A DNA stretch of 64,000 nt from Rosa chinensis (Eukaryota; Streptophyta; Magnoliopsida; Rosales; Rosaceae), in assembly GCF_002994745.2 (NCBI RefSeq), contig NC_037090.1, forward strand, positions 12,087,501-12,151,500. The letters run 5' to 3'. Made by a program: the position numbers and the translations under genes. Positions 35,901 through 47,903 of the stretch are shown here, in pieces. How positions within the stretch are numbered: position 1 is the first letter of the stretch; the number at the start of each line of letters is the position of its first letter. Below the pieces are notes generated by a model, which saw only the letters and a program-made list of their open reading frames with translations, did not search any database and was not told the origin of the DNA.

Positions 35901-36436
35901 TTAAAAAAGTATTCAGTCCCGAAATTCTAGTCCTTTACCCAAATTACAGAAAGCAAAAAGCAAAAGGAAGTCCACGTAGGTAAGTGTCAGTCCGCCAGGC
36001 TCACCATCACAAGGTAAATGAGTAATGACTAAATAGACAGCTCCACTCCACCGGGACATTAATGCATATATCTTTGTTTTCCAGTCAGTATATTTTTTTT
36101 GCCTAAATTGTCTCTTCAATCCATCACTAGGTTTCCTTCAACTCCCTTTGATTTGATTTCCTTCCACCAAACCTCAAATAGTCAAATCCCACAAACACGG
36201 ACTGATTGAGACTGCCTGGAAATCTTCCCATACTGACCGGAATCCAGATCATCTATGTAGACTTGAATAATATTCGGTGTGGTTGACATCGGAGAGTTGC
36301 GGGAATGGATGAGATTGGGGGAGAGGTAGCTGGAGTGAGAGGAGGAGTGTGAAGTCTAGGGTTTTGCATTGGGGGCCCTTTGATCGGAGAAAGGGCCCTG
36401 TGAGTGAGTGAGTCAGTCAGTTCATTCCGGTCAGAA
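35901..36436. other. Promoter and leader region of the CASP-like gene
   Basis: No clear TATA box. Sequence becomes GC-richer from about 36280, and a GTGAGTGAGTGAGTCAGTCA stretch lies just before the start codon. The minus-strand frame here is a shadow. Confidence 0.45.
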
Positions 36437-38848
36437 ATGAAGGAGCTGATAGGTAGACCAGGGTCGGTTAGTGGGTTACTCCTTAGAATCGGCCAATTTG
36501 GGTTTGCTGCTGCCGCCATCGGAGTCATGGTCTCCGCCGATCGCTTCGCCACATTCACCGCCTTCTGGTACTTTTATTTTTATTTTTTATTATTAGTTTT
36601 GTCTGAATTAGTCAGAAGTGATGTTGGTATGAAAAGATTTAAACTTTCGTTCTTTTTAGAGTCAAAGATCATTAATTTAGCTATATGATTATGTGAGTGA
36701 CGTTAATTGCAATTTGATAAGTCTTGGTTTGCCTCATTCGGTTTGGGATTGTAGTGAAATAGTGCCTGGCCGCATTTAATTGTAAAGATTATGTGCTCAA
36801 ACTGTAGTTGATTTGCTTAAGCTCCTGGTTTTCGGGGTTCATAGTTCACTCGGACTGATTGCTTAACTATATGTGTCGAAATAGAAATGCAAACAGCAAG
36901 AAGATGAACCGAGTAGTGTTGTTGGCATTCTTTTTGTATAGTTCCGCCGGAGATATATGATGGATGCAACTAATAGTAGACAGATAAGTTGTAAAACTAT
37001 ATAGGTCGACCAGAGAGGTGTCATCTGATTTCTTTGCTTCACCTAGAATGAGATTAATGCATAAATCCACTGCCTTGTTGTTATGTAAATGCAGAAATTG
37101 TCCATCCATAAGTGACGCACAGATACATTGCCCGAGTATTTTGAAATGTGATACCTTTTTTCCTCACATGTTTTTCGCTGCATGACCTCGGTCTTCTTCT
37201 ATCCCCTGCACCTTCTGCCAAACTAATCCTAGTTTTACCCTTGTCAGTAACACCTTTTGTTTAAAGAGTTTCCACTTATTACCAATGTCAGAATCTGAAA
37301 GCGATAGTAATTTGACATTTTTTTGTCTGTGCTACATGTTTGATTCGCAATGTTAGTGGATTCTTTCTCATGGTTTTGAGATGATCACGAATCAACTTAT
37401 TTTTCTTGCTTATGTTTAACTACTCTGTACAGACGCTATGTTAATCTCTGTCCTCTGGTTCAGCTATTTGATTGCGTCAATGGGGCTTCAAGTGCTATGG
37501 AGCTTTGGCCTTGCTTGTCTTGATATTTATGCTTTGAGGAGAAAGAGAGACCTCCAAAATCCAATCCTAGTTAGCCTATTTGTTGTCGGTGATTGGGTAC
37601 CTATTTCTCTCGTCTTTTTAACTCTATTCATTTAACTCTCTGAGCATCTTGTAATGATCTATATATATTCTGTCTCCTGCTAGAATATGAATTAGATGTA
37701 TGCAAGTGTGTCTGCTAATTGTGGGAGATATTATATTTTGGCATGTCTGCAAGTTCCTCATTATGAAACTCTTTCATCTGCAGTTCTTTAACCAAATTCA
37801 AAATCCAAGTGCTTCCTATTAGTTTACCCAGTTGCTCATAGAGGAACCTAGTAAGTGCTTCTCCAAGATGCACTTAAAAATGTTTCTTTGATACCAAAAT
37901 ACTTTTTATTTAATTCGCACAACTCTAAAAAGCACTTTAGGTACCACCTAAAGTCCTAAACCATTACCACCCACACATTTATTGTAGTAAATAGGTTTGC
38001 ATGTCCAAGTTATTTTCTAGGTAAATTGGTTTTAGCTCTGGAGAGCCAGAAATGCCGCTATTAGGCACTACGCAGTTACACCATTTGAAAAAATACATTA
38101 CATGGTAGAAATTAGGTGACTGTTGTCCTAATTTATGATTGGTAAAGTGATAAATCATCAATAAAATTGGCATATGACTTCTCCTGATTGTGGGTGAGGA
38201 TAGCTTATGTACATAGTTGATATCATTCCCTCAAACTGAATGTATATGTACATTGATGATTCCCAATATTAGAAGAGGCTTTAGCCTATTCATTGTTATT
38301 CTTTGGGGGACGGGACATTACTTTCTCCTCCTTTGAGTGAAATAACCAATTATTGCTATTTGCATGAGATTTTTCTTTATAATTTGATGGCTAAGTTTTT
38401 ATCCTTCCTGATGGAAAGAATTTTGGGGATATTTGTTTTATTATGTTATTCTGGACTGCTACTTTCATGCCAGTTTGTACAGTTAATTTTGATCTCTCCT
38501 GATGGAAGGTTTTAGGTTGAATATTTGTTTAGGTTTTAGGTTGAATATTTGTTTTATTTATGTTACGTGAACATAGGATACAGAGCCAACTGGATTCAGG
38601 CTTCTTCCTATTGAATGATATCATAAACATTTCAAATTGTACAGGTAACAGCTACTCTATCACTGGCTGCTGCAAGTGCTTCAGCAGGAATAGTAATTCT
38701 TTATGCAAAAGACACAAATTTCTGCACGTCACAATGGGATATACCATGCCGGAAGTTCCAGATTTCAGTGGCTTTTGCTTTCCTTACCTGGGCCTTCATT
38801 GCCGTATCTTCTCATGTGATGTTTTGGATCCTATTAGCTTCAGTTTAG
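36437..38848 (+). CDS. CASP-like protein, CASPL5 group, 3 exons, 155 aa
   Basis: Four-helix plasma-membrane protein of the CASP-like (MARVEL-related) family; CASPs organise membrane domains and local wall deposition, while the role of CASPL5 members is poorly known. Exons 36437-36567, 37464-37596 and 38645-38848 (468 nt), GT-AG introns, start at the ATG opening [20 protein letters not shown]. Hydrophobic segments fall at about residues 14-34, 44-67, 79-106 and 125-153. The Arg in helix 1 (R17, LLLRIGQ) and the Asp in helix 3 (D87, VGDW) typical of the family are present. The cysteine-containing loop is [20 protein letters not shown]. Ends [11 protein letters not shown]. Length is normal for CASPL5B. 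Introns are 0.9 and 1.05 kb. It looks intact; reading through the first donor would give an early stop. Confidence 0.92.
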
Positions 38849-40384
38849 AGATTCTTGTTTTTTCTTTTTCTTTTTCTTTTTGTGGCCTGCTGTTGATAAC
38901 TTGACATACATGTAAGTTACAGCATTCATTTGTTTTCAATGTAAATGAAAAAATTTCTGTAACATGCCTCATCTTTTCTGGGGAAATTTACAGACTGACT
39001 ATAGGTATTCGAGTCTTTTTCTTTTGTCTAGTCATGTTGCTTCCGACCTGCATCATATTTTGATCAACTTTATGTCATTTCTAGTTTGCCAAACCTCCAG
39101 GATCTACATGGAATTACATTAACAGCATGCTGATTGTTCTGTTCTTTTTAATAAATTTGTTGCACCACTGGGAAGTTCAACCGCCCCACATTGAGTTGAT
39201 GTGCTTGGGGTTCCAGTCCTAGCCCACAAGGCAAAAGCTACATGAATTTGATTCCCAATCAATGCCAACAGAAACTTGAGGGTACATTGAGGCTTCATTT
39301 TGTGACACCAATTGGTAAAATTGATTTGTGCATAGAAGTGTTGGACTTGTCTATGAGATTTGTACATGAATTAAGCATATTTAGTAGTTTTAATTTAAGA
39401 GACTCTGGATCAGTGTTGAACTTTAAAAACATATCTTTCCTCAAATTCCAGAGTCATCGTGTAGGTTGTTCTTAATTCTGTTCCATGTTAGAAGTGATAT
39501 AATTTAGATACTGATATACAAGGGTGATCAATTGGGTGCAGAGAATGTAAATTGGTACTGTGGAAATGTTGAATAACAGCGAAAGTTTGAGTAAATTGAA
39601 GCTATAAACTTCGTCCCCAGAGGTCTGTGATCTATCTTGGGCTCTATTGCTTATAAACCGTTGTTATTCCGGCTCCGTCAAAACTGAATGAACTAGTACA
39701 GAACACGGAATATGTTGGTGTACAGTCTCCCTCAATTTTTCCAGCCTTCGCTATGCTTAAACCTAGCATCTACATAGTAGTTACAAAATAGGTTGCTTAT
39801 GTGACACAACCTTATAAATGAAGGCTTGGTTAGTTTCTTGGAGGCTTGAAGTTTTTGTTGTCAAATTACTTGAAACATTGGCTTCGACATTCCCTTGAAG
39901 GTTGAAACCTTTACACAGGTGCAATGCACTGTTCTCGTTCATGAATCCTTACTTGATTGCCATGAAGTAACAAGAATCTGACATGCTGGAAAGTATATCT
40001 GTCTTTTGCACGAGTAAGTTCCCCTGTCCACTTAAAATTTCAAGATCCGAGATGTTTAGCAACCATAAAAATGTAATTCCTCAAGTTCCAGTTCCAGAGA
40101 TTTTTCTTGGTTTCATTTTACACTTGTCATTTCCATAATGGTCATTGACGAGCAAGGTTCCATCATATTGGAAACTGAGTTGATCTCATGCATTAGCTGA
40201 TCTCATAACCCATGACAGGATACAAGATTATTACAGTTCTTAAGGTGATATAAACAAAGTTCTAATTTCAATCATATTTTGTATTATTTAACTTGAGATT
40301 AGGATTGTATTAGCAGAATATTGACCCTTAACCAGAAGTAGATTGATTTTCTAGTTAAGCTTCTTTTTTTTTTTGTTTAATTAT
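38849..40384. other. 3' flank of the CASP-like gene and intergenic sequence
   Basis: No further gene seen. A GGTTCCAGTCC motif near 39210 resembles a tRNA-type B box but has no A box or target duplication. The rest is AT-rich. Confidence 0.5.
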
Positions 40385-41881
40385 GTCCAAACCAACTGCT
40401 TTTCATAGGTAAAAAATAGAAATGTTTCTGCCTCTCTCCCGAGAGCTCTCTCCTCCGCCTCCACTCTTCGCTGGCGGAGGCAGTGTACTTTCGATCTGGA
40501 AGGATGGAGTTGCCTCCTTCTATGGTCCAATCTGTGGTGGTAAAGACGGGCCTCTTCGTCGAAACCTGCCTAAAGTTCTCTTTCAAGCTGATGGCGGAAT
40601 TAACGGGGATCTGATGTTTGATCGGATCTACAGAGGAGTACTCGTGGGTGAAGCGACTGGCGGCGCTTGGTGGCTGCTGCGGTCCAGGGCTGTAACGTCT
40701 GGTTCGCGTTGGAGAACTGATGGATCTGTTCGGATGGATTGCAAGAGGATGGGTTTTCCATTCGATGGTGGCACTCTCTGACGTGGTTGGGATCGGTCGT
40801 TCCTGTTGACGGACAACTAGATCGGTGGTGCTCTCGACTCTTCTTCGTCGACAGTGGATGCCGGACTGGAAGTGGGCTTCGAGTATGGTGGTGGGGTTTG
40901 TTATCTTCAGCGTGCATGAGATCCATTTCTGCTCGGGTTTCTTCTTGGTATTGGTCTACAGGATGATGCTATAAGTGATGGTGGTCGTGCATGCATCAAA
41001 CTCTGGCAAGTGATGTATGGCAGCGGTGGTTTGACAGCAATCTCATCTAGGGTTTGTCCTAGGTGTTTTGGTTGGGCCTGGATGTTGGGTGTTTGGTTTT
41101 TGTCCTATTCCTGGGCATGTTGGGCTTGTTTAATTTTGGAAGGGATGGAAGGTGATAACAATCCTAGCTTTTAGTTTTTTATTAGGTCGCAAAGATCACA
41201 TTCTCTGAGGGTTCATTTTACTATTTGCTTTGGAGGATGTTTTGATCTTTGTTTGAAATAAAGGTGCGTTATTTTCCTCAAAATGTGGGTGTACTCGGGG
41301 TGGCCTGAGACTTGTTCTTGTAATAGAATAGGTGTTTAGGGTTCCCTAAGGAATGATTCTTTTTGTTGACCCCATGGTGGTTGTTTGAACCCAAAATTAA
41401 CATTTTTTCCCTACATGGGAGACTAGAAGAAAACCTGGCCAATATCTGTGGCCCAAGCTATTTTTTTTTTTGAATAATGGAAATCCATTGATAATAAACG
41501 CATACCAAGAAGGCCATTACATACCCATCCGCTGACACATAACTATGGCCAGACAAGAATTCGTGGAGTAGCCACAGTAGTACATAGGATAAACCTACTC
41601 TATTCGAACTTATCGCTTACTTATGTAAGTGAGCCTATAACTATGCCAGACATTTCACATAGTGTATAGGCTAAACAAAAGAAAAACCCTATATCTGCTC
41701 CTTGCCCTTGAAGCTAGGGCTTGGAGGTTTGCCTGAATACAGTAGACTCAGGACATCTTCAGCTGGAACTTGTTTTGTTTTGGGTGGATTTTTGTTCTTT
41801 GCCCCCAAAGGTCGACCTCTCTTCTTTTTCCACCAGATAGCTCAAATTGTAAAGGTTTTGGCATCATACCCTCTACAGGCA

Positions 41882-42904
41882 CTAGCATACCACCTGGTGT
41901 GTCCACCAAACCCAGAGATTTTGCATTGAATTTTGTAGGGAATTCAGGCTTTTAACCTTCTTTGATGGAGCAATAGGGCTTGTTTTACCCTCCACCCAAT
42001 CAGACATCATAAATTGCAGTTTTTTGGGAGATGGAAAGGGCCGATCTCTCTTAGCAGGCGGTTCAGTATCCACGGGTATCAAAGCCAAAGCATTGTCTTC
42101 AGTAGTATGTGGCTTTCCTACATGACGAAGAACAATGGGTTTGCGTACCTTACTAGTCTCAGCACCTCCAAAAAGAGACCTTCCCACAGGTGGGAGAATG
42201 GGGGTGGAAAGCCCTTTGAAGTGAAACAATCCATCCTTGAACTGATGTTCCTGAAAACCTAAGAAGGGGCCATTGAGAGGCAATTTTCGTGCCGCCGGGT
42301 TGGGAGCATCCAGGACCACCTGCGCATTGTTTTCAGCCTGACAAGCTTCCCCCTTGTGATACACACAAAGGCAGATACTGCATTTGCCCACAAGATTCTC
42401 AAAAAAGAAGTGAACCTCTTGCTCTATCCCTTTGCCAAATTTTAGGGTTTTGTGCATGAAGAAGGGTTTCGAAAGTGCATGAGAAACCCTAACCCTAATT
42501 TCCCGAGTTGCATCAAATAGCTTTTGATCCAAATGAAGAAATTTACCCGCAATAGAGGCAACATTGGCAATAGTGTTCCTTTGCTCATATGCTGGCGGCA
42601 TGTTAGTGATGCGAACCCAAAAGAAAAGATCTTCCATCTCCACAGATTGTAGAGAAGCTACTCCATCATATGGTTTCATGACAACCAAAGCGAGATTGAA
42701 ACTCCACAGTCCTCCCATCAAAACTTTATTTCTATCTCCCCGAAGATGAAAGGAGAAGAGGAATCTATCCGGCGCTTTCGGCTGAACACTGAAGCCTTTA
42801 TTTAGCACCCATATTCGACGAAAATGTCGACGTAGATCCGAAGCAGTTGTTGGCTTTGAGGACAGAGGCCTTCCCAAGAGGTAAGACTGGGCATTCCTCT
42901 GCGC

Positions 42905-42935
<31 letters not shown>

Positions 42936-43025
42936 ATTCTCCATGGAGGAGATGTCTACAACCTCATTGGTCATGATAGCTAGTGAGGTTGCAAAACTTT
43001 TGGTGACAGAATCAATACTAGCCAT
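41882..43025 (-). CDS. LINE ORF1-like protein (DUF4283 + CCHC-type), frame broken by a poly-G tract
   Basis: Nucleic-acid-binding ORF1-type protein of plant L1 LINEs. The ATG at 43023-43025 opens MASIDSVTKSFATSLAIMTN and runs into a 30-base G run (C30 on plus, 42904-42933). After that the long frame (331 codons, to 41882) lies in a different phase: LGRPLSSKPTTASDLRRHF, FLFSFHLRGDRNKVLMGGLW and VRITNMPPAYEQRNT are typical of DUF4283. A cysteine/histidine knuckle follows (CSICLCVYHKGEAC, CX2CX4HX4C-like), then a basic Pro-rich tail. With a different run length the two parts would be one protein of about 380 residues. No partner ORF2 is encoded here. Confidence 0.75.
42904..42933. repeat. C30 homopolymer
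   Basis: Thirty consecutive Cs on plus, interrupted on the left by one G at 42903. It lies within the ORF1-like reading frame. Such long C/G runs are rare in plant DNA and are unstable in replication and in sequencing. Confidence 0.97.
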
Positions 43026-43159
43026 TGAGAGAGCTAGATGTAGTGCTGCAAGGATTCAAGAATGGTAGAGATTGGTGGCAAAGAAGGCCAACTCTGGCTT
43101 AGGGTTTTGGTGCGGCACAGAGGATGCGGCCTAGGGTTTCTTGGCCCAAGCTATTTATT

Positions 43160-44800
43160 TGCAATAAATTCGAAATATATTATTTAGAGGCTAAATAAAG
43201 CCTACTTGAAGACCAAGTGATCTTAAGGCAAATCGTGATCTTATCGGTTTACTATTAATAATCAAGATATTTGATAATTAATAGTGGTTTACTCGGCTGT
43301 GAAGACAGAGCATATGAGAAGATCTTTGCATTAAAGATGGCCTCATGGTTATGTTTGGCTAGGATTCTAATGGACATATTTGGCAAAAGATCAACAAGGA
43401 GTCCTAGCGTCATGGCTTTATCAATTAAGGAAGGTGAATCTCCCTTGATTCTCCTTAGTTGCATGAAGGATGCCAGTGTACTCACATATTGGCATGCAGG
43501 GCAGGTGAATTAATGAAGCTTTCATCCATAATTGCTTGAATCTATTAATATATGTATATATGGAAGCATGCGGTCAGAAATGAACATATATATATATATA
43601 TATATGATGTGTACATGCAATAAATGTGGCAAACATGTTGTCCTCCTCTACTTCGAGATAGTCCGTGCAATTAAGTTCTATGGTGGACCAATTAAGCAAG
43701 GAATCAAGGTCTCCCACATATGTGGCAATCAAGGAATGAAGTTGGATATACGTCGGATGGAAGGAACGTACCATCACCTTTAATTGCAATAATATATATA
43801 TTCTTTCTGATTGCATGCCACTATGCTACGGAGTCTTCGCGGAGATATACTAAGATACATGCATATCCTACTAGCGCATCTAAGAGGAAGATTACGTCCA
43901 AGACTCTAAGAGGTGATTAACTTTGACTAAGCAAGGAATCAAGGTCTCCCACATATGTGGCAATCAAGGAATGAAGTTGGATGTACGTCGGATGGAAGGA
44001 ACGTACCATCACCTTTAATTGCAATAATATATATATCCTTTCTGATTGCATGCCACTATGCTACGGAGTCTTCGCGGAGATATACTAAGATACATGCATA
44101 TCCTACTACCGCATCTAAGAGGAAGATTACGTCCAAGACTCTAAGAAGTAATTAACTTTGCCTAAAAGATTGCTATGACAGAGTCAATCTATTATTGCTT
44201 ACGATAGTTATCAAAACTATTAAGAGTTTTGATTTAATTCAAAGGCCAATAACTGTGGCCTAAAATATAGTATTTCATTCCCAGTTGGAAGGAGAATCTG
44301 CAGCAGTCTATATATAGAGGCTAAAGACGACATAGCAAAGGACACACAACTCTCCAATTAATCTCTACAATTACCCAAGTCTCCCCGAAGCAACCTCTCT
44401 TACCTGTGACCACACTCCAGTCCCAGTCTCTTCAAGAGCCGACTGTCAGTGCCACCAAACCAATCCGGCGACCGTACTTCCAGCCCTAGTCTCCCCAGGA
44501 GCCAATTGCCAATACCACTGCCACCAAGACTATCTCGACCAGCGAAGCAAGGGTAACGCCTTCGCAACCCAGCGAAGCTAAAGTCACGCTTTAGCAAAAC
44601 CCGTGATTTCTCCAACTTCCCAATGATCGCTCTGCTTAGTCTACAACACAGTCAACACTAAGTATTGATTCGGTGAACGCAAGAGATCACAACCAAAGTC
44701 CTTACCAGTAAAGCGAAAAGTCCTTTTCCGAAAGGTAAGAAAAGAACCTTGTGACGAGGTTGGTGCTCTCCTCGTCCACATCGTTTGATCAAGAAGTCAA
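43160..44800 (+). mobile_element. LTR-like non-coding segment with promoter motif (possible solo LTR remnant)
   Basis: Contains a TCTATATATAGAGGC TATA box at 44308-44321, followed by an ACACACAACTCTCCAATTAA leader-like stretch and repeats of CCAGTCCCAGTCTC / CCAGCCCTAGTCTC with AGCGAAGC repeats. There are no long ORFs. Part of it (about 44560-44905) recurs inverted at about 48540-48870. LTR limits (TG...CA) were not established, and the LINE-like element at 41464 interrupted its left part. Confidence 0.4.
43694..44163. repeat. 235-bp direct tandem duplication
   Basis: AAGCAAGGAATCAAGGTCTC starts at 43694 and again at 43929. The copies differ at only a few positions (for example ATATACGT/ATGTACGT and CTAGCGC/CTACCGC). 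The two similar 66-codon frames are by-products. Confidence 0.95.
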
Positions 44801-44991
44801 GTCAAGGGACTCCCCGACGACTGCACCCCGCGGTGCTGGCATGCCTGCACAATCACATCAGCAAAAGAGACAGTTTGCACCAGACTGATTTTTGGAGCCA
44901 AACAGGGGTGTTTCGTTTTTGTACTGCTTGCTGAATATATATAATAGGCTGACCTCTTTTCATCAAAAAAAAAAAAAGTCCAAACCAACTG

Positions 44992-45197
44992 TCTAAGGTT
45001 TAGACCAAGTGTTTCCGTTTACCAAATAAGGTTGAACCATTTACATTTGTGAGTTTTGATTTAGCATTTAAATTTTATAATGAAAAGAAAGTGAAGTATA
45101 TACCAAAATGATTTTGGACAAAAACATAATATAAGAACAGGATATAAATATATGATACGAAGTACCGATGTGCTGAAATTGTTATTTGAAGACCTAA
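44992..45197. other. 3' flank of the receptor-kinase pseudogene
   Basis: Short AT-rich gap; nothing is supported. Confidence 0.5.
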
Positions 45198-47903
45198 TTA
45201 AGTTGCTGAAACCTCATTTGTAACGATACTAATAATGTACTCAATTTCATCAGCAACTTCTTTCATGGAGGGTCGATTTTGCCTCCTCTCATCCAAGCAT
45301 GCAGCTGCCAGAGACCCTAATGCCTTCATAGTCTCCAGAGCCATTGTGCCAGCCTCCTCTTTAAGCTTAGGTTCAATGGCATCATTTAGTCTGTCTTCCC
45401 TTAAAATGTTCTCGACATAAACCACCAAGTTCACGTCGTCTTCTTGTCTGTTAAAATCAATAGCTTTCTTACCAGTCAACAGCTCTAACAACACAACTCC
45501 GAAGCTATAGACATCACTCTTGTCTGTCAATTGAAAGTTCAAGTAATAGTCGGGGTCTAGGTACCCCAAGGTTCCCTGAGCACATGTTGTAATGTGACTT
45601 GATTCGGTCACGGCCAACCTCGACAGACCAAAATCAGCAACCTTAGCGTTGAGCTTTTCATCGAGTAAAATGTTGCTCGACTTTATGTCACGGTGGTAAA
45701 TCCTTGGCTCGACTGAATCGTGCAGATAGGCAAGTCCTTCAGCAGTTCGGTGAGCAATGGTGAGCCTCGTGGCCCAAGTTAGTGATACCCTTTTGGTGGC
45801 ACTGTGGTAACTTCCATGTAGATGATCAAAAAGGGTACCGTTTGGGACATACGTACTCGTAGATTAAAAGCGGTTGTTCAAGCTCAAGACAACAACCCAT
45901 TAATCTGACTAGGCTTCTGTGGTTTACTTGGCAAAGAATTCGAACTTCGTTGAGAATTTGATCGATGCCCTTTATGTTTCCAGCCTTGGCTTTCTTCACT
46001 GCTGTGACAGTTCCATCGTCAAGTGTGGCCTTGAAGACATCGCCAAAGCCACCGGAGCCAAGAAGGTTGTCTTTGGAGAAGTTGTTGGTTGCTTTTGTGA
46101 TTTCTTTGCCTGTGAAATTCTTGGCTGATTTGCCAGTACTACTGTTAGCATTTAGTATGTCTTCTCTGAACTTTGCCAAGCTAGACTTTGCTGATCTTGC
46201 AACGTTTCGACCACGTCGCTTAATTATAAAGGCAGAGGATCCTCCAATTAGCATTGCAACAACAGCAAAGGCGGAGCCTAAAAAGAAGATATTATTACAA
46301 TCATAACCAGTATTTAATCATTCAAAATTGAAGAAAAGGATCTATGAAGTTCTTGTACGATTAATATATACGTACATACCTCCAATGACTGGGGCTACAA
46401 ACTTTTTCCGTTTGCATCCTCTCAACTTTTTACACTTTATGTCTACAAAAAGATAAGTTCAATGGCTGATCAGGCTATACGTTTTAGTGAATTAACTAAA
46501 GTTTGCCATATAAAATATGCTTGATTCAACCTTGTCTAATGAATAAAACGTTAGTAGATACTGGCATATCTAAACTCTTACGATGGCCATATAAGAATGG
46601 AAAATTTCATTCATTAAAAAAAAAAATGGGAAGCAAAACCAAAACCATACATTAATTTGAAATTGATTCTAAATTAATTAACGAGAATGCATGAGCCAAC
46701 AATGTATAACAATCTTGATTTTTGCATATTTTCCTTCTAGTGCATTCGGAGAACAATAAATTAAGAACCAAAATGGCAGAATAACCATTTGAAAGTTTCA
46801 ACCACATAACAGAAAGGAATAACTCTTATACTCTGTTAGTCAACCACTCTAAAATTAAGCTGTTTGAGAATGAGCCGAGAGCATTTATGACTAGATATGA
46901 TAAGGATCAATGCATGATAATAATATGCAGATAGAGGCTTACATACTTTGACATATTCCATTGATGGGGTCCCATTTGAACCCAGTCTTGCACAAGCACT
47001 TCCTCTCTTTGGCACTGGACGGAACCGGCAAGCACACCGAGTTTGCCAAACCAATCTACTTGTAACTTGCCCATCCTGGCTCTTCCGGCAACACCCATTG
47101 CATCTCAACCGCAGGCTGAGGCCACTTGCTCACATCCAACGTAGGGTCCAAATTCACAAAACTCACATAGGCAACACAACGTTCCTTTCTAACCCTGATT
47201 TTGTAGGCATTTGAAGATCCACCAGTTTTGTATGAACAACATAATGACAAGTTCCCACAAGCTGATGATGCCATTGGATTGTGCCTAGTTTTGGAGAATT
47301 ACAATTTCCAAAATGAAAATAAGGGATCAGTGTGAAAATCTCACTCTAATAGATTACGGATTTGTTTAGGAGTGCTTGTAATGTAGAAATGTTTTTCTTT
47401 TCTGATAGAAGAGTTGATATTAATACTGAAGCAACTGCTAATTTATGGTGAAGTATTGAAATATCACAACACCTAACGTAGTCGTGGCATATGCTATTGG
47501 AGGAGCAGTTTAAGGAGGTGGTAAGCATTTCAGTTGAACAGTTCATGCCTATCACAGTGTTGCTGCCACTAATGTTGAAGGGAAGGTTGTTGTCCAGCAA
47601 AATTCCCTGAGATTGGAAATCAGCAGCGACACATGTGTTCTTGTTTGCCACTCCTGGTGGTTGGATCACAATCCGCTGCGTTAGCGGATTAACGGATGTG
47701 ACTGGATAGGAGTTGTTGAGGGTGTGGAACCACAGTGTTCCTGCATTGCACTGAACCTTGTTTGCCTGGTCACCGCAGTTTGGCTCCGTGCTCAGTGGAT
47801 ACGGCACGGTGGTGCGGCCACAATCCGGACAACGGCTGGCGGTTATGCACCATAACATTACCAATTTGAGAAGCAGAAAAGAAACCACACTAAAATTCCT
47901 CAT
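45198..47903 (-). pseudogene. Wall-associated receptor kinase-like gene (WAKL15/20 type), two frame lesions
   Basis: Four exons on the minus strand: 47473-47903, 46947-47284, 46380-46442, 45198-46276. Exon 1 has a signal peptide (MRNFSVVSFLLLKLVMLWC) and the galacturonan-binding WAK domain (CGRTTVPYPLSTEPNCGD). Exon 2 continues CCSYKTGGSSNAYKIRV, then hits TAG at 47056-47058 after EEPGWASYK; the expected Cys-rich stretch resumes in frame as ANSVCLP and KCLCKTGFKWDPINGICQ, so two nearby indels are likely. Exon 4 has the transmembrane helix (AFAVVAMLIGGSSAFII) and a kinase: G-loop LGSGGFGDVFKA, Lys in TAVKKAK, HRDIKSSN, DFGLSRL. A 4-base insertion near 45845-45850 shifts the frame after LLIYEYV and gives a stop. 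Everything else is open, so the inactivation is recent, or these are assembly errors. A short secreted product remains possible. Confidence 0.85.

Larger units (their letters stand above)
41449..43156 (-). mobile_element. 1.68-kb non-autonomous LINE-like element with 15-bp target duplication
   Basis: TGGCCCAAGCTATTT is duplicated perfectly at 41449-41463 and 43142-43156. The insert between (41464-43141) reads 5' to 3' on the minus strand. It begins AAGAAACCCTAGGCCGC, carries one ORF1-type coding region, and ends in a poly-A tail (T-run on plus, 41464-41471). There is no ORF2, endonuclease or reverse transcriptase, so it must have been mobilised in trans or is an internally deleted LINE. The clean duplication shows a fairly recent insertion into the LTR/LINE-like sequence around it. 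Confidence 0.85.
40385..44991 (+). mobile_element. 4.58-kb LINE-type retroposon insertion with 14-bp target duplication, internally rearranged
   Basis: GTCCAAACCAACTG occurs at 40385-40398 and again at 44978-44991, flanking an insertion whose right end is CTGACCTCTTTTCATC plus 13 As, a common 3' end of plant LINEs, and whose left end (CTTTTCATAGG...CCTCTCTCCCGAGAGCTCTC) is a CT/GC-rich 5' region. The element is therefore plus-strand. No reverse transcriptase remains; the interior (40399-41463) has only a low-value 119-codon frame starting near 40422. A second retroposon in the opposite orientation sits at 41464-43141, and LTR-like sequence with a tandem duplication occupies much of 43160-44800. 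Whether all of this came in one event or accumulated is not resolved. Confidence 0.75.

Noticed and set aside
36253..36558. 101-codon minus-strand frame over the CASP-like first exon
   Set aside because: Shadow of the coding exon and its leader on the opposite strand.
39200..39230. SINE-like B box GGTTCCAGTCC
   Set aside because: No A box at the right distance, no tail and no target duplication found.
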